Under the pieces are notes generated by a model, which saw only the letters and a list, made by a program, of their open reading frames with translations, had not been told where the DNA came from and ran no database searches. Below, piece after piece: positions 40,788 to 48,223 of a DNA stretch of 48,317 bases. Where the stretch lies: assembly GCF_001905095.1 (NCBI RefSeq), contig NZ_LWLS01000059.1, positions 99,022 through 147,338 on the forward strand, written 5' to 3'. Position 1 is the stretch's first letter; the number at the start of each line of letters is the position of its first letter. This DNA is from Micromonospora sp. CB01531 (GTDB taxonomy: Bacteria; Actinomycetota; Actinomycetes; Mycobacteriales; Micromonosporaceae). A program made the position numbers and the translations under genes.

Positions 40788-41393
40788 TCAGCCGGCTACG
40801 CGGAGGAGGCGGGCGGAGAGGTGGGGGCTCAGGGGCTGGCCCATGGCGGCCATTTCCTGGGCGTACAGCAGGGCACCCTCGACGATGCCGAAGAGGCGGG
40901 CACCGGCGGTGACCTCCTTGGCGGTGGCCGTCCGGACCACCGCGTCGGTGACGAACTCGATCTGGGTGCCCTTGCGCTTGCCGATGTGCAGCTCCATCAC
41001 GCCGGTGGGCGTGGTCATCAGGGCTTCCAGCTCGTCGGTGACCCGGTCGCCGTCCATCACCGGGCGCCACCAGCCGACCTCACGGCCCGCCGGACGGACC
41101 GGGCGGCTCTGCTCGTCCAGGATCCAGGCGCGGGACTCGTAGAACAGGAACGGCCGGCCGTCGTGGCTGATCCGGATCTCCTGCGCGAAGTCGAAGTCCT
41201 CGATGGTCGGGAACCCGCCCCGGCCCCGCCCCCGCCACACCCCGATGTACGGCAGCAGGCCGTCCAGGCTCCGGTGCAGCTTCGGGCCGACGCGCAGGTC
41301 GTGGCTCTCCTCGTACGGGTACGAGTCGATCGGCGGCGCGTTCAGCCACGGCGGCGGCGCAAGCGGATTGTCATCCGACGTGTTCGCGCTCAC
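40788..41393 (-). CDS. Nitrobindin-type heme/fatty-acid-binding-like beta-barrel protein
   Basis: 201 aa. Signature GVWRGRGRGGFPTIEDFDF (GxWxGxGxG) starts the ten-stranded barrel; FLFYESRAWI, GWWRPVMDG, TGVMELHIGKRKGTQIEF and C-terminal SPHLSARLLR, with the presumed heme-ligand His, follow. Ferric nitrobindins (Rv2717c, THAP4) bind heme and react with peroxynitrite/NO; Rv0813c is the related positional counterpart. The GTG start overlaps the stop of a 20-aa upstream ORF (GTGA), indicating coupled translation. Confidence 0.85.
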   Translation of the reverse strand: MSANTSDDNPLAPPPWLNAPPIDSYPYEESHDLRVGPKLHRSLDGLLPYIGVWRGRGRGGFPTIEDFDFAQEIRISHDGRPFLFYESRAWILDEQSRPVRPAGREVGWWRPVMDGDRVTDELEALMTTPTGVMELHIGKRKGTQIEFVTDAVVRTATAKEVTAGARLFGIVEGALLYAQEMAAMGQPLSPHLSARLLRVAG

Positions 41394-41452
41394 GGGGCCA
41401 CCTTCGTTCGCGACTGCGGGGCTCGCAAACCCGGCTCACTCCTCGCGCTCAC
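41390..41452 (-). CDS. 20-aa ORF in dispersed leader element, coupled to nitrobindin
   Basis: It encodes VSARSEPGLRAPQSRTKVAP. Its GTG start overlaps the stop of the 34-aa membrane peptide gene (GTGA) and its TGA overlaps the nitrobindin GTG start, so the three frames form a chain of 4-nt overlaps. Both this ORF and nitrobindin begin GTGAGCGCGA. Almost the same DNA is found at 11869-11920. Arg/Ser/Pro-rich, no domain. Possibly a translational coupler rather than a functional peptide. Confidence 0.5.
   Translation of the reverse strand: MSARSEPGLRAPQSRTKVAP
41401..41452 (-). repeat. Dispersed leader element, copy B
   Basis: 52 nt matching 11869-11920 on the opposite strand with two single-base indels and a few substitutions. 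In this copy the element is fully open in one frame and is read as the 20-aa ORF. Confidence 0.75.
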
Positions 41453-41553
41453 CATTTTCCTCTCGAAATCTTCACGGCCAGATAGACCAGGCCCCCGGCG
41501 AGCGCGCCCAGGCCGGCGACCAGCAGGCTGACGAACCCGATCTCGGTAACCAT
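41449..41553 (-). CDS. 34-aa single-span membrane peptide
   Basis: ATG at 41553; the peptide begins MVTEIGFVSLLVAG and ends YLAVKISRGKW. Residues 5-27 form one hydrophobic helix with a basic C-terminal end, so the N-terminus is probably outside. TAGGAT at 41561-41566 lies 7 nt before the ATG: a leaderless promoter, which supports a real gene too short for ordinary ORF calls. It heads the cassette with the 20-aa ORF and nitrobindin, all with 4-nt overlaps. Confidence 0.65.
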   Translation of the reverse strand: MVTEIGFVSLLVAGLGALAGGLVYLAVKISRGKW

Positions 41554-41560
41554 CCGGGCC

Positions 41561-41570
41561 ATCCTATGCT
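41561..41570. promoter_or_regulatory. Fused bidirectional -10 element for the membrane peptide and DsrE genes
   Basis: ATCCTATGCT reads TAGGAT on the minus strand (7 nt before ATG 41553) and TATGCT on the plus strand (7 nt before ATG 41578); the hexamers share the central TA. The start codons are only 24 bp apart. Same layout as at 13925-13934. Confidence 0.6.
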
Positions 41571-41577
41571 GGGCGCC

Positions 41578-41940
41578 ATGGCCCGTACTCTCGTCGTCAA
41601 GGCCACCGCCGGGGCGGACGCTCCCGAGCGCTGCGCCCAGGCCTTCACCGTCGCCGCCACGGCGGCGGCGGCCGGGGTCGACGTGTCGCTCTGGCTGACC
41701 GGGGAGTCGACCTGGTTCGCGCTGCCCGGGCGGGCGCAGGAGTTCGAGTTGCCGCACTCCGCGCCGCTGGCCGAGCTGCTGCACGTGATCCTGGCCACCG
41801 GCAAGGTCACCGCCTGCACGCAGTGCGCCGCCCGGCGGGACATCGGCCAGGGCGATGTCATCCCCGGCGTACGCATCGCCGGCGCAGCCGTCTTCGTCGA
41901 GGAGACGATGGCCGAGGGCGCGCAGGCGTTGGTCTACTGA
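41578..41940 (+). CDS. DsrE family protein
   Basis: 120 aa, full-length DsrE/F-like fold: LVVKATAGADAPERCAQAFTVAATAAAAGVDVSLWLTGESTW and FELPHSAPLAELLHVILATGKVTACTQCAARR, with Cys in CTQC at about residues 81-84 resembling the active Cys of sulfur-relay proteins. It could be a sulfur carrier; in actinobacteria the role is unproved. Predicted leaderless (TATGCT 41565-41570). Confidence 0.82.
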   Translation: MARTLVVKATAGADAPERCAQAFTVAATAAAAGVDVSLWLTGESTWFALPGRAQEFELPHSAPLAELLHVILATGKVTACTQCAARRDIGQGDVIPGVRIAGAAVFVEETMAEGAQALVY

Positions 41941-42029
41941 CGGCCTCCCGGCCGACCCGGGGGAATGTCCGTCTTGCGCGGAGAGCCGATACTGGCCCGA
42001 CATGTCCGGCTGCTGCCTACGATTCGGAT

Positions 42030-42422
42030 GTGGGCCAGGCGACCGAGCAGTTCTTCGCGGCGCTGCCGAGGCGTGCCCCGGCGGTGCTGCGCGGCCCCAC
42101 CGACGGCACCCTTCAGATCGACCTGACCACCGGCAACCGCACCGAGCACTGGTACGTGGAGCTGGCGCCCGGATCGGCCCAGGTGAGCCGGGAGCAGCGG
42201 CCGGCCGAGGCCACCTTCACGGTCGGCGCCGACCTGTTCGAGGAACTGGCCGACGGACGCGAGTCGGCCCTCGCGGCGGTGTTCCGCAACGAGGCCACGC
42301 TCAGCGGCAACGTGCTGCTGTTCCTCCTCTTCCGCCGGTTCTTCCCCGACCCGCCCGGCACCCGGGATCCCCGCGAGGTGGCCCGCGAGGTCGTCCGTGA
42401 GCAGGCCGGACGGTCGGAATGA
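42030..42422 (+). CDS. SCP2-like sterol/lipid-binding domain protein
   Basis: 130 aa. Hydrophobic-tunnel fold: ALPRRAPAVLRGPTDGTLQIDL, TEHWYVELAPGSAQVSRE, ATFTVGADLFEELADGRESALAAVFRNEATLSGNVLLFLLFRRFF (in pieces). GTG at 42030 with TACGAT (42018-42023) 6 nt upstream is leaderless. Its stop overlaps the glycogen debranching enzyme start (ATGA), so the two are co-translated. The link of an SCP2-like domain and a debranching enzyme is unexplained. Confidence 0.78.
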   Translation: MGQATEQFFAALPRRAPAVLRGPTDGTLQIDLTTGNRTEHWYVELAPGSAQVSREQRPAEATFTVGADLFEELADGRESALAAVFRNEATLSGNVLLFLLFRRFFPDPPGTRDPREVAREVVREQAGRSE

Positions 42423-44470
42423 CGCGGGTCAGCATCCTGGACGGCAACACCTTTCTGGTCAGCGACGAGCGCGGCGACATCGAGCCGTCCTTCGACTTCC
42501 CCACCGGGCTGTTCTCCTTCGACACCCGGTTCGTCTCGACCTGGATACTCACTCTCGACGGCCAGCGGCTGCATCCGCTCTCCATCGACGACTCCCTGTC
42601 ATACGGGACCCGGTTCTTTCTGGTCCCCGGCGAGCCGACGCACTACCTCGACGCCAAGGTCTCGGTGCTCCGCAGCCGGTCGATCGGCGGCAGCTTCGGG
42701 GAGGAGCTGACCGTGCTCAACCACGCCGGTCAGGAGCAGGAGTTCAGCCTCCGGCTCGACATCGGCGCCGACTTCGCGGACGTTTTCGAGATCAAGCACC
42801 AGCGGCAGAAGAAGGGCCGCACCACCCCGGGCACCCGGACGAACGAGCTCCGGCTCGTGTACCGGCGGGAGAATCTCCACCGGGAGACCGTGATCAGCAC
42901 GAGCGCCCCGGGCGACATCGACGAGGGCGGCATGACCTTCCGGATCCGGGTCGGTCCGCACGGCGAGTGGACCACCCGGCTGCAGGTCACCACGATCATC
43001 TACGGCGCCCGGGGGGAGGACATCCGGACCACCCTGCCGCTGGGCGGGCACCGCACCGCCGCGGCGATCCATGCCGAGCAGAACGAGCTGATCGAGCGGG
43101 CCCCAAAACTCGGCTGCGACTGCCAGCCGCTGGCCGGGGCGTACCGGCGCAGCCTCAACGACCTGGCCGCCCTCCGGTACGAGTCGATCGCGCTGGGCGT
43201 ACGGCTGCTCGCCGCCGGCCTGCCGTGGTTCATGACCCTGTTCGGCCGGGACAGCATCTTCACCTCGCTGCAGGTGCTGCCCTTCCTGCCCGAGCTGGTC
43301 CCACCGACCATCCTCATGCTGGCCGGCCTGCAGGGCAGCCGGCTGGACGACTTCCGGGACGAGGAGCCCGGCAAGATCCTGCACGAGCTGCGGTACGGGG
43401 AGACCGCCGGCTTCCTCGAGCAGCCGCATTCCCCGTACTACGGCTCGGCCGACTCCACCGCGCTCTTCGTGATCCTGCTCGACGAGTACGAGCGGTGGAC
43501 CGGGGACACCACGCTGATCCGGCAACTGGAGCACGAGACCCGGGCGGCGCTGAGCTGGATCGACACGTACGGCGACCTGCTCGGCACCGGATACGTCTGG
43601 TACATGACCCGCAACCCGGAGACCGGCCTGCAGAACCAGTGCTGGAAGGACTCCTGGAACTCCGTCTCCTACGCCGACGGCCGGCTGCCCGCGTTTCCCC
43701 GGGCCACCTGCGAACTCCAGGGGTACGCGTACGACGCCAAGCTGCGCGGCGCCCGGCTGGCCCGGACGTTCTGGAACGATCCCGCGTACGCCGACCAGCT
43801 GGAACGCGAGGCGGCGGCGCTCAAGGAGCGGTTCAACCGGGACTTCTGGATCCCCGAGAAGGAGTACTACGCGCTGGCCCTGGACCCGGAGGGGCGGCAC
43901 GTCGACGCCCTCTCCTCCAACATCGGCCACCTGCTGTGGAGCGGCATCGTGGACGAGTCACGGGCGGCCGCCGTGGCCCGGCACCTGCTCGGGCCGCGCC
44001 TCTTCTCCGGGTGGGGGGTGCGTACCCTCGCGGACGACCAGGGCCGGTACAACCCGATCGGGTACCACGTCGGCACGGTCTGGCCGTTCGACAACTCGTT
44101 CATCGCTTGGGGCCTGATGAGGTACGGCTTCCGGGAGGAGGCCGGCCGGATCTGCGACGCGATGCTCAGCGCGTCCCGCTACTTCGACGGGCGGCTCCCC
44201 GAGGCGTTCGCCGGCTACGAGCGGGACCTCACCGACTACCCGGTGCAGTACCCCACCGCATGCAGCCCGCAGGCCTGGTCCTCCGGCACTCCACTGCTGC
44301 TGCTCCGGGTGATGCTCGGCCTGGAGCCGCAGGGTGAGCACCTGATCATCGACCCCGCCCTCCCCGAGGGGATGGGCCGGGTGGAGGTGCTCGACATCCC
44401 CGGCCGGTGGGGCCGGGTGGACGCCCTGGGCCGCAGCCGCAGCCCGCACGACGGGAGCCGCGGCCACTGA
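42419..44470 (+). CDS. Glycogen debranching / amylo-alpha-1,6-glucosidase-like enzyme
   Basis: 683 aa, cytoplasmic. N-terminal GDE_N_bis beta-sandwich about 1-200 (VSILDGNTFLVSDERGDIEP, GLFSFDTRFVSTW), then an (alpha/alpha)6 barrel of glucoamylase type about 240-650: WFMTLFGRDSIFTSLQ, YYGSADSTALFVILLDEYERW, NQCWKDSWNSVSYADGRLP, GHLLWSGIVD, YHVGTVWPFDNSFIAWGL, QAWSSGTPLLLLRVMLGLEP. It probably cleaves alpha-1,6 branches of glycogen or related oligosaccharides. It is coupled to the SCP2-like gene by a 4-nt overlap. The last 10 residues are a Ser/Arg/His tail. Confidence 0.88.
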   Translation: MTRVSILDGNTFLVSDERGDIEPSFDFPTGLFSFDTRFVSTWILTLDGQRLHPLSIDDSLSYGTRFFLVPGEPTHYLDAKVSVLRSRSIGGSFGEELTVLNHAGQEQEFSLRLDIGADFADVFEIKHQRQKKGRTTPGTRTNELRLVYRRENLHRETVISTSAPGDIDEGGMTFRIRVGPHGEWTTRLQVTTIIYGARGEDIRTTLPLGGHRTAAAIHAEQNELIERAPKLGCDCQPLAGAYRRSLNDLAALRYESIALGVRLLAAGLPWFMTLFGRDSIFTSLQVLPFLPELVPPTILMLAGLQGSRLDDFRDEEPGKILHELRYGETAGFLEQPHSPYYGSADSTALFVILLDEYERWTGDTTLIRQLEHETRAALSWIDTYGDLLGTGYVWYMTRNPETGLQNQCWKDSWNSVSYADGRLPAFPRATCELQGYAYDAKLRGARLARTFWNDPAYADQLEREAAALKERFNRDFWIPEKEYYALALDPEGRHVDALSSNIGHLLWSGIVDESRAAAVARHLLGPRLFSGWGVRTLADDQGRYNPIGYHVGTVWPFDNSFIAWGLMRYGFREEAGRICDAMLSASRYFDGRLPEAFAGYERDLTDYPVQYPTACSPQAWSSGTPLLLLRVMLGLEPQGEHLIIDPALPEGMGRVEVLDIPGRWGRVDALGRSRSPHDGSRGH

Positions 44471-44478
44471 CGGCCGCG
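44459..44478 (+). terminator. Hairpin at the debranching enzyme stop
   Basis: CGCGGCC (44459-44465) pairs with GGCCGCG (44472-44478) over the stop codon; a short stem, so a weak terminator candidate between convergent genes. Confidence 0.35.
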
Positions 44479-44525
44479 CGGCCAGGGCGGCCCGCTCCGG
44501 TCGGGGCGGCCCGCAACGGTACGGG

Positions 44526-45371
44526 TCAGCCGGCGCAGCCGGTCGAGGCGGCCAGCCGGAGCTGGTCACCGGTGGTGTCGGCCAGCACGACGACCCGCCC
44601 GGTCCGGTACGCGTACCCGTCGGGACGGTCGACCACGGCGGCGCCGAGCGGGCGCAGTGGCGCCAGCGACGCCGGCGTGGCCCCGGCCACCACGCTGATC
44701 GTCTGGGCGGCCTTGCCCGCGGGGCAGGGCACCACGACCACCTCGGGGACCGGCGGCTCGGCGCGCCCCAGCGCCCGCAGCGCCGCCGCCAGCTCGGGCC
44801 CGACGGCCTGTCCAGGCAGCAGTTCGGCGTACTCGGTGTCGGCTGGCCGGCAGCCGGTCCCGGCGGAGAGCCGGACCCGCCCGTCGGCCACCACCCGCCC
44901 GTCGACCGCCACGAACTCCCCCGCGTCGGCGCGCAACCGGGGGCGGCCCGATTCGACGTGGACCCCGGCCCGCCAGTCGGCCGGCAGCCGCTGCGCCACC
45001 CGCTCCAGCAGGGCCTGCTCGCCGCCGGCGGCGACCAGCACGTCCAGACCCTGGGTCAGTGCCGTCCCGTCGGCCAGCGGGGTGACCCGGCAACCCCGGC
45101 GCACCTGGGCCGGGGTCAACTCCCAGGCCTCGCCGTCCACGGCGGCCACCAGGCGCCCCACCGCGCCGGCCACCACCGGAATCGCCTGGCCCAGGCTGCG
45201 CTGCTCCTTCACGGTCGGCGGGTCATGGCGCACCGACCACCAGGTCAGCCCCGCGAGCAGCACCGCCCACGCCACCGCCGCGGCCACCAACCAACGCAGC
45301 CGACGCCGGCCGGGGGCCGGCTGGTCGGGACGGGTCGGCGGGGCGTAGCCCGCCTGGACAGCACCACTCAC
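44526..45371 (-). CDS. Membrane-anchored protein of unknown function
   Basis: 281 aa. A cytoplasmic Pro/Arg N-terminus (residues 1-26), one membrane helix about 27-48 (LRWLVAAAVAWAVLLAGLTWW), and an outside domain with four or more Cys, including RRGCRVTPLADG, GTGCRPAD, VVPCPAGKAA and the C-terminal STGCAG, which could form disulfides. No family recognised. GTG at 45371; CACGAT 6 nt upstream is only a weak -10. It is downstream of and separated by a strong terminator from sseC. Confidence 0.75.
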   Translation of the reverse strand: MSGAVQAGYAPPTRPDQPAPGRRRLRWLVAAAVAWAVLLAGLTWWSVRHDPPTVKEQRSLGQAIPVVAGAVGRLVAAVDGEAWELTPAQVRRGCRVTPLADGTALTQGLDVLVAAGGEQALLERVAQRLPADWRAGVHVESGRPRLRADAGEFVAVDGRVVADGRVRLSAGTGCRPADTEYAELLPGQAVGPELAAALRALGRAEPPVPEVVVVPCPAGKAAQTISVVAGATPASLAPLRPLGAAVVDRPDGYAYRTGRVVVLADTTGDQLRLAASTGCAG

Positions 45372-45566
45372 CGGGCCATCGTGTCATGCGATGGCGACCG
45401 CACCGCCACCCGCGTGCGCTCTCCCACGTGCCCAGCACGGCCGGGCGGGCGGTGCCAGGTCGCCGATCTGGCGGTGTCCCACGGCCGCGAACCCCACCAC
45501 CGCGCCGACCCGCAGTCGATCAATCCCGAACCGACCGGGCCAGGCCGGGCGGGAGCGCCCCGGAAC

Positions 45567-45613
45567 GGCCCGTGGCCCGCCGCCCTGGGGGGTAGGGCGA
45601 CGGGCCACGGGCC
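45567..45613 (-). terminator. Strong terminator after sseC
   Basis: GGCCCGTGGCCCG (45567-45579) pairs perfectly with 45601-45613; a second inner stem CGCCCT/AGGGCG (45581-45586 with 45594-45599) extends it. Total about 19 bp, 14 nt after the sseC stop. Confidence 0.88.
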
Positions 45614-45627
45614 GGTCAGAGCGTGGG

Positions 45628-45969
45628 TCAGGCGGCAACCGTGACGGTCGCCTCGTTGATCCCGCGGGCGGCGGCGACGGCGGTGTCGCCGTTGCCGTGT
45701 CGGGAGAGCGCCCGCAGGGTCCAGTTGCCCGGCGCGGCGAAGAACCGGAACTGGCCGGCCGGGGAGGTCACCACCTCGGCGGTGAACTCGCCGGTCGAGT
45801 CGAGCAGCCGGACGTACGCGCCCGGCACGACCTCGCCGGACTCGGCCTTCACCAGACCGGTGATGACGGTCTCCTTCTCCAGGTCCAGGCTGGCCGGCAA
45901 CGGCGCGGCCTGGTCCGGAGCGGCGCAACCGGCGGCGGTGGGAGCCGTTGCTGCGGTGGGAACAGTCAT
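45628..45969 (-). CDS. sseC: DUF1416 protein SseC
   Basis: 113 aa. Conserved GCAAPDQAAPLPASLDLEKE start, then a carboxypeptidase-regulatory-like beta-sandwich (ITGLVKAESGEVVPGAYVRLLDSTGEF, FRFFAAPGNWTLRALS). The family always follows rhodanese-type sulfurtransferase genes in actinobacteria (sseC/cysA pairs) and is taken to assist sulfur metabolism. ATG at 45969 has GGGGAGG 10 nt upstream; GTG at 45978, which overlaps the sseA stop, is an alternative coupled start. Confidence 0.85.
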   Translation of the reverse strand: MTVPTAATAPTAAGCAAPDQAAPLPASLDLEKETVITGLVKAESGEVVPGAYVRLLDSTGEFTAEVVTSPAGQFRFFAAPGNWTLRALSRHGNGDTAVAAARGINEATVTVAA

Positions 45970-45974
45970 CTCGA

Positions 45975-46823
45975 TCACGCCTCCCCGGGCTCGTCGCCGA
46001 GCGCGACCGGCACGCCGACCAGCGAGCCGTACTCGGTCCACGAACCGTCGTAGTTCTTCACGCTCCGGTGGCCGAGCAGCTCCTGCAGGACGAACCAGGT
46101 GTGCGAGGAGCGCTCGCCGATCCGGCAGTACGCGATGGTCTCCCGGCTGTCGTCCAGCCCGGCGTCCGCGTAGATCCTGCGCAGTTCGTCGTCGGACTTG
46201 AAGGTGCCGTCCTCGTTGGCCGCCTTGGACCACGGGACGCTGATCGCGGTCGGCACGTGGCCGGCCCGCTGGGCCTGCTCCTGCGGCAGGTGGGCGGGGG
46301 CGAGCAGCCGGCCGGCGTACTCGTCGGGGCTGCGCACGTCGACCAGGTTCTTGGTGCCGATCGCGTCGACCACCTCGTCCCGGAAGGCGCGGATCGAGGT
46401 GTCCGGCTCGCTCGCGACGTACTGCGTCTTCGGGCGCTCCACCCGGTCGGTGACCAGCGGGCGGGCGTCCAGCTCCCACTTCTTGCGGCCGCCGTCGAGC
46501 AGCTTGACGTCGCGGTGGCCGTAGAGCTTGAAGTACCAGTACGCGTACGCGGCGAACCAGTTGTTGTTGCCGCCGTAGAGGATGACGGCGTCGTCGTTGG
46601 CGATGCCCCGCTCGGAGAGCAGCGCCTCGAACTGGGCCTTGTTGACGAAGTCCCGGCGCACCGGGTCCTGGAGGTCAGTCCTCCAGTCGAGCTTGATCGC
46701 CCCGGCGATGTGGCCGGTGTCGTAGGCCGACGTGTCCTCGTCGACCTCGACGAAGACGACGCCCGGGGCGTCGATGTTCTTCTCGGCCCACTCGGCCGAG
46801 ACGAGTGCGGTGTCGCGACTCAT
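45975..46823 (-). CDS. sseA: Thiosulfate/3-mercaptopyruvate sulfurtransferase
   Basis: 282 aa with two rhodanese domains. The first (1-130) is inactive: DDAVILYGGNNNWFAAYAYW. The second carries the catalytic Cys in IAYCRIGERSSHTWFVL; the CRIGER loop with basic residue favours thiosulfate (rhodanese). It transfers sulfane sulfur to thiol acceptors or cyanide. ATG at 46823 has AGGGAG 9 nt upstream, so it is translated from a leadered mRNA, consistent with the upstream cysteine leader peptide. Forms an operon with sseC. Confidence 0.93.
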   Translation of the reverse strand: MSRDTALVSAEWAEKNIDAPGVVFVEVDEDTSAYDTGHIAGAIKLDWRTDLQDPVRRDFVNKAQFEALLSERGIANDDAVILYGGNNNWFAAYAYWYFKLYGHRDVKLLDGGRKKWELDARPLVTDRVERPKTQYVASEPDTSIRAFRDEVVDAIGTKNLVDVRSPDEYAGRLLAPAHLPQEQAQRAGHVPTAISVPWSKAANEDGTFKSDDELRRIYADAGLDDSRETIAYCRIGERSSHTWFVLQELLGHRSVKNYDGSWTEYGSLVGVPVALGDEPGEA

Positions 46824-46996
46824 CAGATCACTCCCTGGTGAGGACGGATGGTGAGCCTGCGCGCGGAGATCGAAGTCGGTAGTTGTCGCACCACGCGCGG
46901 GACCCAGAACTAGGAACGGATCACGGGTACGTGCGACGGCGCCGCTGCCGGGCGATCAAGGGAACACCGGAGGGTACGCGGACCCTGCGTGCCGGT

Positions 46997-47041
46997 GGCC
47001 GCTAGGCGGCCGAGGACAGCCCCGCCGTCAGATGACGGGGC
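46997..47041 (-). promoter_or_regulatory. Hairpins following the cysteine leader peptide ORF
   Basis: GGCCGC (46997-47002) pairs with GCGGCC (47006-47011), loop of 3. A second stem (CCCGCCGTC 47021-47029 with GACGGGGC 47034-47041, one bulge) covers the leader ORF stop codon. Such structures could couple leader translation to sseA expression. The remaining leader down to 46823 (about 170 nt) shows no further ORF; TAGTTC near 46909-46914 may be an internal promoter. Confidence 0.45.
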
Positions 47042-47105
47042 GACACAGGCAGGTGGCCACGCGGCACAGGTCGACCGCGCGCCGTTTGGTGAGGAGCGTC
47101 CCCAT
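47028..47105 (-). CDS. Three-cysteine leader peptide upstream of sseA-sseC
   Basis: 25 aa: MGTLLTKRRAVDL, then CRVATCLCRPVI. It matches the well-known actinobacterial leader pattern (basic RR, then DLCRV..C.C) found before sulfur and cysteine genes; polycysteine leaders in mycobacteria act as cysteine-responsive attenuators. TAGTCT lies 8 nt before the ATG, so it is close to leaderless. Ribosome stalling at the Cys codons when cysteine is short would raise sseA-sseC expression; this is inferred here. Confidence 0.8.
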   Translation of the reverse strand: MGTLLTKRRAVDLCRVATCLCRPVI

Positions 47106-47189
47106 GAGGAGGGAGACTACCAGCCGCTCCGGCCGATGCCACCGGTCCGACCAGCATCCGGGACGCGGCAGGGGCCCGGAGAACGCCGA

Positions 47190-47212
47190 CGGCCCGACCG
47201 GTGGTCGGGCCG
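47190..47212 (-). terminator. Terminator after lmeA
   Basis: CGGCCCGACC (47190-47199) pairs perfectly with GGTCGGGCCG (47203-47212), loop of 3 nt, 43 nt after the lmeA stop and before the leader peptide promoter. Confidence 0.8.
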
Positions 47213-47254
47213 TGAGCAGGGATTCGTCGGTTGACTGAGGCGCTTACCAGCCGG

Positions 47255-48040
47255 TCAGCCGGCGGAGTTGATCGGCACGTGCTGCGCGTCGGCGGTGACC
47301 ACCAGGCCCTCCGGCCTCGGTTCCACCTTGCGGACGCTGAGCTGGAACGGCAGCGCCGGCAGGGGCACCTTGACCGAGATGCTCCTGGCGTAGTTCGCCA
47401 GCAACGTCTTCGCCAGCGGCAGGTTCGGCAGGCCCTCGGCGGTCAGTTCGTTGAACCGCAGCGCCACCTTGCCGTTCGCGACCGCCAGGTCGGCGGTGCC
47501 GTGGACGGTGAGCTTCACACCGAGGATGTCCGCCGGAGCGGTGACCGTGAGCTTGCCGTCCCGCTCCCCGAGGGTGAGCCCCGGCCGGTCGAGCATCTTC
47601 GCCAAGCTGTCGTACGCGACGGTGGCGCGACCGTCGACGCTCTCGGCGATCACGTCGCCCCGCCCCGAGCGGAGGGTGTCCAGCGACGCCGTCACGTTGC
47701 GGGCATCCACGTCGAGCCGCGGCACTCTGACCGCGTCGCCCTGCACGGAGCCCTGCACGTCGGTCAGCACGATCGAGATGTGCTGGTACCTGCCGGCGAT
47801 CACCTGGGTGAGGAACGGGAAGCCGCCCACGTCGACCTTCGGCGGCGCGGACTGCACGTCCTGCTTCGCGACCTGCTGCCGCACCTGGTCGGCGATGGCA
47901 CGCTCGGCCACCCCGGCGGCCACCCGGTCGGCGACCGCCAGCAGCCCGGCCAGGACCAGCAGCAGGACGACGAAACCGATCAGCACCTTGCGGCCCCGTC
48001 GCCGGGGCCGGTCCTCGTACGCCGGGTACGCCTCTGCCAC
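47255..48040 (-). CDS. lmeA: LmeA-family (DUF2993) envelope protein
   Basis: 261 aa. A basic cytoplasmic start (YEDRPRRRGRK), one membrane anchor about residues 18-38 (VLIGFVVLLLVLAGLLAV), then the DUF2993 tubular lipid-binding domain: VDVGGFPFLTQVIAGRYQHISIVLTDV, LRFNELTAEGLPNLPLAKTLL and LPFQLSVRKVEPRPEGL. Mycobacterial LmeA (Rv0817c) binds phospholipid and helps maintain lipomannan elongation; it lies near sseC-cysA as here. GTG at 48040 has AGGAGG 5 nt upstream. Confidence 0.85.
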   Translation of the reverse strand: MAEAYPAYEDRPRRRGRKVLIGFVVLLLVLAGLLAVADRVAAGVAERAIADQVRQQVAKQDVQSAPPKVDVGGFPFLTQVIAGRYQHISIVLTDVQGSVQGDAVRVPRLDVDARNVTASLDTLRSGRGDVIAESVDGRATVAYDSLAKMLDRPGLTLGERDGKLTVTAPADILGVKLTVHGTADLAVANGKVALRFNELTAEGLPNLPLAKTLLANYARSISVKVPLPALPFQLSVRKVEPRPEGLVVTADAQHVPINSAG

Positions 48041-48151
48041 GCCGCCTCCTGTCCTCGCCGGTTCGCCGTCTGGCGGCGCGGGACCCTCGCGGCCGCGCGC
48101 CGCCTCGCGGCGCAACGGTACTTACCCGAGGCGTGGAATCCCCAATCGCAC

Positions 48152-48217
48152 GCTGTGAAGAGAATCGACCGTGGCTGTGAAGAGAATCGACCGTGGCTGT
48201 GAAGAGAATCGACCGTG
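48152..48217. repeat. Three perfect tandem copies of a 22-bp unit
   Basis: Unit GCTGTGAAGAGAATCGACCG plus TG at 48152-48173, 48174-48195 and 48196-48217, followed by GCT of a fourth. It begins right after the transposase end (on the minus strand, 6 bp past the stop), so it may mark the insertion sequence end or target. Confidence 0.85.
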
Positions 48218-48223
48218 GCTTGT

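Noticed and set aside
41961..42000. Another sigma-R promoter upstream of the SCP2-like gene (GGGAATG near 41961)
   Set aside because: No GTT is found 18-19 nt downstream; the leaderless TACGAT promoter explains the gene better.
48152..48217. CRISPR array
   Set aside because: The repeat units are directly adjacent with no spacers.
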